Positions 6,401 to 8,826 of a stretch of 8,826 bases of DNA are shown here, one piece after another (position 1 is the stretch's first letter; the number at the start of each line of letters is the position of its first letter). Origin of the DNA: an uncultured Lachnospiraceae bacterium (GTDB taxonomy: Bacteria > Bacillota > Clostridia > Lachnospirales > Lachnospiraceae); NCBI GenBank assembly GCA_902796375.1, contig CADBOW010000109.1, forward strand, positions 1 to 8,826, written 5' to 3'. Below the pieces are notes generated by a model that made no database searches, was not told where the DNA came from, and worked only from the letters and a program-made list of their open reading frames with translations. Both the position numbers and the translations under genes were made by a program.

Positions 6401-7615
6401 GAGCAGGAGGTCTATGTCACCGTAGATAAGGAGAAGGCGGCCAAATACGGGATGACGGTGGCGCAGGTGTTCCAGCTGATCTATAAGAAGACGGCGGAGA
6501 CCAGCTCATCCACAAAGCTTTCCACTGCCACCAAGGATTATGACGTCTATGTCAATTCGGCGGAACAGGCTTCCATGACGAAGGATGACCTGTCCAAGAT
6601 GACATTTACCTATAAGGATCAGAAGACCGGTGATGAGGAGGAGGTCCCGCTGACCCGGATCGCAACCATCGGCGAGCGGGAGGAGCTGTCCGTGATCAAT
6701 CACGAGGCGCAGACCCGTTACATCAACGTGACTGCAGAGGTGCAGGACGGCTATAATGTGGGACTGGTTGGAAATGATGTGGAGAAGGCCATAGAACGGA
6801 TTCAGGTTCCGGAGGGCTACAGCATTAAGGTGGGCGGCGAAAATGAGGCCATCAATGACGCCATGGGCCAGATGCTTCTGATGATGCTGCTGGCAGTGGT
6901 CCTGATCTATCTGGTCATGGTCGCACAGTTCCAGAGCCTGCTGTCACCCTTCATCATCATGTTTACGATCCCCCTGGCATTTACAGGCGGTTTCATGGCT
7001 CTCTGGCTGTCAGGCAATGAAGTCAGCGTTATCAGTCTCATCGGATTTGTCATGTTGGCCGGTATCATAGTAAATAACGGTATCGTGCTGGTTGATTATA
7101 TCAATCAGCTTCGAAGAGGAGGAATGGCCAAGAAGGATGCCATCATAGAATCCTCCCAGACCAGACTTCGGCCGGTGCTCATGACGGCCCTTACCACCAT
7201 CATTTCCATGTCCACCATGGCAGTGGGTATGGGAGCCGGATCGGAAATGGGTCAGCCCATGGCCATCGTGGTTGTAGGCGGACTGATCTACGGTACGCTG
7301 CTGACTCTGGTTGTGGTTCCCTGTATCTACGATGCACTGAACCGGGAGAAGGATATGCGGGAGGAGGATATCGAGATCGTCCGGGAAGCGGAGGATCCGG
7401 ATTTCGCCGATGATCCGAAGCAGCCTGTACAGGCTCTTGCAACGGAAGGCGCATATGCAGCATCCCCTGAAACGGCTTATGACACATCGAACGGAGAAGG
7501 CTATGGCACGGAACAAACAGCCGATCCCGCCGGAGCTTACAACCCTGTGCTACATCAGGCAGGAGGGGAAGTATCTGATGCTCCATCGGGTGAAGAAGGA
7601 ACAGGATATCAATAA
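3440..7615 (+). CDS. RND-superfamily exporter (AcrB/SwrC-like) with coiled-coil insert
   Basis: The 1391-residue protein has the full RND plan. TM1 is at 10-28 and extracytoplasmic loop 1 at 30-610. TM2-TM6 lie in 615-768, TM7 at 799-818, loop 2 at 820-1141, and TM8-TM12 at 1142-1297. Family motifs are visible: LLPNMSFPYVIV after TM1, GASPEEVE, GMLVDNSIVVIEN in TM4, IVNNGIVLVDY in TM10 and TRLRPVLMTA before TM11. It should export hydrophobic or amphipathic compounds using the proton gradient; the substrate is unknown. About 280 residues (196-476) of heptad-like helix interrupt loop 1, making it much longer than AcrB (about 1050). In TM4 the AcrB pair Asp407-Asp408 is Asp682-Asn683, and AcrB Lys940 is Asn1212. 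A 90-residue acidic tail rich in Ala, Gly and Tyr follows TM12. AAGGAAGG (3425-3432) sits 7 bases before the ATG. No adaptor or outer-membrane channel gene is adjacent. Confidence 0.93.
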   Translation: MLSKFSVKRPYTVLVGVVLVLVLGYVAYTKMTADLLPNMSFPYVIVITTNPGASPEEVESDVTSKMEASLATTSNLKTLQSMSRNSVSVVILEYEQTANMDSTMIEIQQKLDQVKSGFSDSIGAPIIMQINPDMLPIMVAAIGVDDMDPTQISTYVDNQIIPQLESIEGVASVTATGGIEETVQVTLNQKKIDALNDKVLKEVRDQFKEAEDEIEKNKAKIEDGQAEVESGKKQLADQVSAGATELNTKKIELYNTATDLDKQLVELQANRESLNTAINTLTEVQKGAKELKSGIKTVEAGIKELQGVETNLIGLSALTDEELKKAAGMTRKALEKQLADVQTQLKDLQDKLELMKGQESELATKLVTMGSSMAQYGITIKDVSDLAGAIKTLTEMKTKVDLGISTITTAKQQVEAGKTTINEAMTALNKNEILGALQLSDASMQLISGSQALKTAEETMEKTKTDAEQKADINSVLSADVIRQLLVAQNFDMPAGYIQEEDGKYLIKVGESIETVDALQNLVLIDLGMDSVGKVFLSDIADVEVVDNSDSSYARVDGQPGVLLTFEKQTGYATGDVTDTILAKFESLEKTEDEKIHFSTLMDQGVYIDMIVKSIVQNMGIGALLAIIVLIIFLKDFRPTLIIACAIPLSVVFALVLMYFSNISLNIISMSGLALGIGMLVDNSIVVIENIFRLHKLGMPVKKACVNGASQVAAAITASTLTTVCVFAPIIFTEGITRQLFVDMGLTIFYTLGASLIVALTLVPAMAQGVLRRPKEIKNGLYDRFLKVYGRFLRRAMKWKAVVFLIAIALLVGSVMLSLSKGTAFMPEMTSTQITVTLSAPEGETREFEEMTGYADTLMENLKPVDEIQTIGAMAGSGTLLSGIGGMSMGSGRSGSSNITMYILLDPDKTTSNEEMTEKIEKAAEGLNCNVKINTAMMDMSALYGSGISLQIRGRDLTVLQDLARQTGEALEQVTGVAKVNNGLRNMEQEVYVTVDKEKAAKYGMTVAQVFQLIYKKTAETSSSTKLSTATKDYDVYVNSAEQASMTKDDLSKMTFTYKDQKTGDEEEVPLTRIATIGEREELSVINHEAQTRYINVTAEVQDGYNVGLVGNDVEKAIERIQVPEGYSIKVGGENEAINDAMGQMLLMMLLAVVLIYLVMVAQFQSLLSPFIIMFTIPLAFTGGFMALWLSGNEVSVISLIGFVMLAGIIVNNGIVLVDYINQLRRGGMAKKDAIIESSQTRLRPVLMTALTTIISMSTMAVGMGAGSEMGQPMAIVVVGGLIYGTLLTLVVVPCIYDALNREKDMREEDIEIVREAEDPDFADDPKQPVQALATEGAYAASPETAYDTSNGEGYGTEQTADPAGAYNPVLHQAGGEVSDAPSGEEGTGYQ
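4025..4867 (+). other. Coiled-coil insert within the RND exporter
   Basis: Residues 196-476 of the exporter are rich in Lys, Glu, Gln, Leu and Ala, with almost no aromatic residues or Pro. Glycines recur every seven residues (G224, G231; G287, G294, G301), giving xxxLxxG-type heptads such as AKELKSG. This pattern is known from YhgE/Pip-type surface proteins. By alignment from memory, the flanking segments NQKKIDAL and LSADVIRQLL are adjacent in AcrB, in the docking part of loop 1, so the helix region is a clean insertion there. Confidence 0.75.
7493..7500 (+). promoter_or_regulatory. Internal ribosome binding site for the Nudix gene
   Basis: GGAGAAGG lies within the RND reading frame, with its GGAG core 6 bases before the ATG at 7503. 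It supports translation starting 113 bases before the RND stop codon. Confidence 0.6.
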
Positions 7616-8003
7616 AGACAAATGGATCGGTATCGGCGGACATTTTGAAGGGACGGAAAGTCCGGAGGAATGTCTGCTGAGAGAGGTCAGGGAAGAAACC
7701 GGACTTACCCTCACATCCTATCGGTTCCGGGGCATCATTACATTTGTTTCCGGGGAGGAATGTCTGGAGTATATGTCCCTGTTTACCGCAGACGGCTTCA
7801 CCGGAGAGATGAAGACCTGTGATGAAGGAACTTTGGAATGGGTTCCCGTGGAAAAGGTTTATGATCTGGAGCTCTGGGCAGGAGACAGGATCTTCCTCCG
7901 GCTGTTGGAGGAGGAACGTCCCTTCTTCTCCCTGAAGCTGGTTTATGATGCCGAAGGCGTGCTGCAGGAGGCAATCCTGGACGGACAGAAGATGGAGCTG
8001 TAG
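7503..8003 (+). CDS. Nudix hydrolase, MutT-like (8-oxo-dGTP diphosphatase type)
   Basis: The 166-residue protein has a perfect Nudix box at residues 46-68, G-x5-E-x7-REVxEExGL, whose Glu61, Glu64 and Glu65 should bind the metal ions. The N-terminal strand TTLCYIRQEGKYLMLHR, the NKDKWIGIGGHFE approach to the box and the C-terminal RPFFSLKLVYD segment are typical of the Firmicutes group annotated as 8-oxo-dGTP diphosphatases, of about 155-165 residues. Such enzymes hydrolyse oxidised nucleotides to monophosphate and pyrophosphate, cleaning the nucleotide pool in the cytoplasm; exact substrate preference is not visible. The frame stays open upstream to an ATG at 7410, but ATG 7503 has a good ribosome binding site and gives the usual family length. 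Because the conserved first strand starts by residue 13, the gene really does overlap the RND 3' end in another frame. It is probably cotranscribed with the exporter. Confidence 0.92.
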   Translation: MARNKQPIPPELTTLCYIRQEGKYLMLHRVKKEQDINKDKWIGIGGHFEGTESPEECLLREVREETGLTLTSYRFRGIITFVSGEECLEYMSLFTADGFTGEMKTCDEGTLEWVPVEKVYDLELWAGDRIFLRLLEEERPFFSLKLVYDAEGVLQEAILDGQKMEL

Positions 8004-8043
8004 AAGGCGCCGGGCGGAAGCATCGGACAGAGACATACATATG

Positions 8044-8080
8044 AAAACACCCCGCTGTAAGTCACAACGGGGTGTTTTTT
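8044..8080 (+). terminator. Strong intrinsic terminator between convergent genes
   Basis: AAAACACCCCG (8044-8054) pairs perfectly with CGGGGTGTTTT (8068-8078). Inside, TGT (8056-8058) pairs with ACA (8064-8066) around a 5-base loop, with one C-A mismatch between stems. A run of six T (8075-8080) follows on the plus strand. It lies 40 bases after the Nudix stop. On the minus strand four T follow the stem, so it may also stop the leftward methyltransferase-like transcript, whose stop is about 90 bases away. Confidence 0.88.
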
Positions 8081-8091
8081 GTGCGATACGG

Positions 8092-8111
8092 CGTGCAGGC
8101 ATGCCTGCACG
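8092..8111. repeat. Perfect 20-bp palindrome
   Basis: The ten bases CGTGCAGGCA are followed directly by their reverse complement with no spacer. A second 10-bp palindrome, TGCACGTGCA (8106-8115), overlaps its right end, and short GATA/TATC arms (8085-8088 and 8118-8121) frame the pair. It sits in the gap between the terminator at 8044-8080 and the stop of the leftward gene. It could be a protein-binding site, a remnant of a repeat element or a cruciform; no T-run follows, so it is not a terminator. Confidence 0.7.
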
Positions 8112-8168
8112 TGCATTTATCGGTCAAAGCGATATCGAGTAGGAGGGGCTCCGCCTGATGGATTGTTT

Positions 8169-8786
8169 CTACCGTGCCGGGGGCTTGGGGAAGATCCGGT
8201 TTACATTTACCATGTAATCCAGGTATTCATCATCGAAACGTTTGATCATATCCGCTTCCTCTGTCTTCTTCAGCAGGATCGTAAGCAGGATCCAGAACAG
8301 GATCGGAAGCACATACATATATGTATTTCCGGAAATGAACAGTGCTCCGGTACATGCAAAAAGGATCGCGGCATAGATCGGATTCCTGGTCCAGCCGTAG
8401 ATGCCGGCCTTGCAGACCTTTCCGCTCTGGATGAAGCTGTCGATCCGGATTCCGAAGACCGCCTTCCAGTACATGACGATGGCTGCCAGGATGAGCAGGC
8501 ATCCGAATCCGATGTATATATATCGCAGTACCTCGCTCTCAGGAATCCCGGATTCAAAGATCCATTTATCCCGGAGCAGGATCGCAGCTACGGTAAGACC
8601 GATGGCGATGAGTCCGAAGACAGGTCCGATTCCCCAGACGGACATGGGCTGTTTCAGCTCCGTTACTACGATGGGAGACAGGTGGTCTCCCTCCGGTCCG
8701 GAGAGATCCTCCGCCGGCGCCGGCTTTCCCTCTTCCGGCTTTTCATTCAATTCTTCTTTTATTTCTTTCCTTACTTCCTCAGACAT
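8169..8786 (-). CDS. Isoprenylcysteine carboxyl methyltransferase-like membrane protein
   Basis: The 205-residue protein begins with a 45-residue charged, cytoplasmic-looking region rich in Glu and Pro, then has about four membrane segments (near 50-71, 87-107, 136-152 and 156-173). The C-terminal half carries the pattern of the ICMT/PEMT-like family: GIYGWTRNPIYAA at 128-140, then KKTEEADMIKRFDDEYLDYM at 173-192, ending NRIFPK. In family members the GxxxxxRxPxY segment and the following EE...F..EY segment form the S-adenosylmethionine site. Bacteria lack the eukaryotic prenylated CaaX substrates, so the methyl acceptor is unknown; phospholipids or isoprenoid-linked molecules are possible. 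The ATG is preceded on the minus strand by AGAAAGGGA (complement of 8791-8799), with close spacing. It is convergent with the Nudix gene, and its promoter lies in or beyond the last 40 bases of the window. Confidence 0.85.
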   Translation of the reverse strand: MSEEVRKEIKEELNEKPEEGKPAPAEDLSGPEGDHLSPIVVTELKQPMSVWGIGPVFGLIAIGLTVAAILLRDKWIFESGIPESEVLRYIYIGFGCLLILAAIVMYWKAVFGIRIDSFIQSGKVCKAGIYGWTRNPIYAAILFACTGALFISGNTYMYVLPILFWILLTILLKKTEEADMIKRFDDEYLDYMVNVNRIFPKPPAR

Positions 8787-8826
8787 GATCTCCCTTTCTG
8801 CACATTTGTGAGCGGCATATCAACAA

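Noticed and set aside
7410..7502. A longer Nudix protein starting at ATG 7410
   Set aside because: It would add 31 basic residues with no family match, while ATG 7503 has a ribosome binding site and gives normal family length.
7200..8102. A 300-codon open frame on the minus strand across the RND end and the Nudix gene
   Set aside because: Its translation is low in recognisable motifs and it lies opposite two well-supported genes; it is a by-product of their codon use.
8141..8154. GGAG/CTCC mini-hairpin in the gap before the methyltransferase-like gene
   Set aside because: The stem is four pairs with a three-base loop and no T-run follows, so it is too small to call.

Overview
The window looks like chromosomal DNA of a low-to-mid GC Gram-positive anaerobe, most likely a clostridial (Lachnospiraceae-like) gut bacterium. 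This rests on strong AGGAGG-type ribosome binding sites, a TTG start, mixed codon use, and the resemblance of several proteins to families common in that group: TraX-like, CPCC-GNAT, an RND pump with a long coiled-coil insert, and a MutT-like Nudix protein. The species cannot be named from the sequence alone. No rRNA, tRNA, CRISPR array, insertion sequence or phage gene is visible.

Layout. Six genes read rightwards and one reads leftwards. (1) A TraX-family multi-pass membrane protein (76-837). (2) After an extended -10 promoter, a fusion of a cysteine-rich CPCC zinc-finger-like domain with an ElaA-like GNAT acetyltransferase (909-1589). A GC-rich hairpin follows. (3) A secreted or membrane-anchored transglutaminase-like protein with a complete Cys-His-Asp triad (1697-2758). 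It overlaps by 8 bases (4) a small single-pass membrane protein with a Lys/Glu/Thr repeat stalk and a compact C-terminal domain containing a KHG motif and an IRTFF motif (2751-3305). An intergenic stretch follows that holds a hairpin terminator with a promoter-like TTGACA box lying across it. (5) A 1391-residue RND-superfamily exporter (3440-7615) with a coiled-coil insert of about 280 residues in its first extracytoplasmic loop. (6) A Nudix hydrolase (7503-8003) whose start lies 113 bases inside the RND gene. A bidirectional-looking terminator and a perfect 20-bp palindrome then separate it from (7) a leftward isoprenylcysteine methyltransferase-like membrane protein (8169-8786).

How the genes may work together. 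Genes 3 and 4 are almost certainly translationally coupled and both face the outside of the cell, so they may form one surface module. The RND pump has no adaptor, outer-membrane channel or regulator gene beside it, as expected for a pump in a single-membrane cell. The Nudix gene is transcribed with it, but the link may be positional rather than functional. The other genes look like independent housekeeping or accessory functions.

Most worth a second look: the long RND/Nudix overlap, the xxxLxxG coiled coil in the pump, the coupled transglutaminase and Lys-rich partner, the promoter nested in a terminator, and the 20-bp palindrome. Nothing here is clearly a wholly new system.
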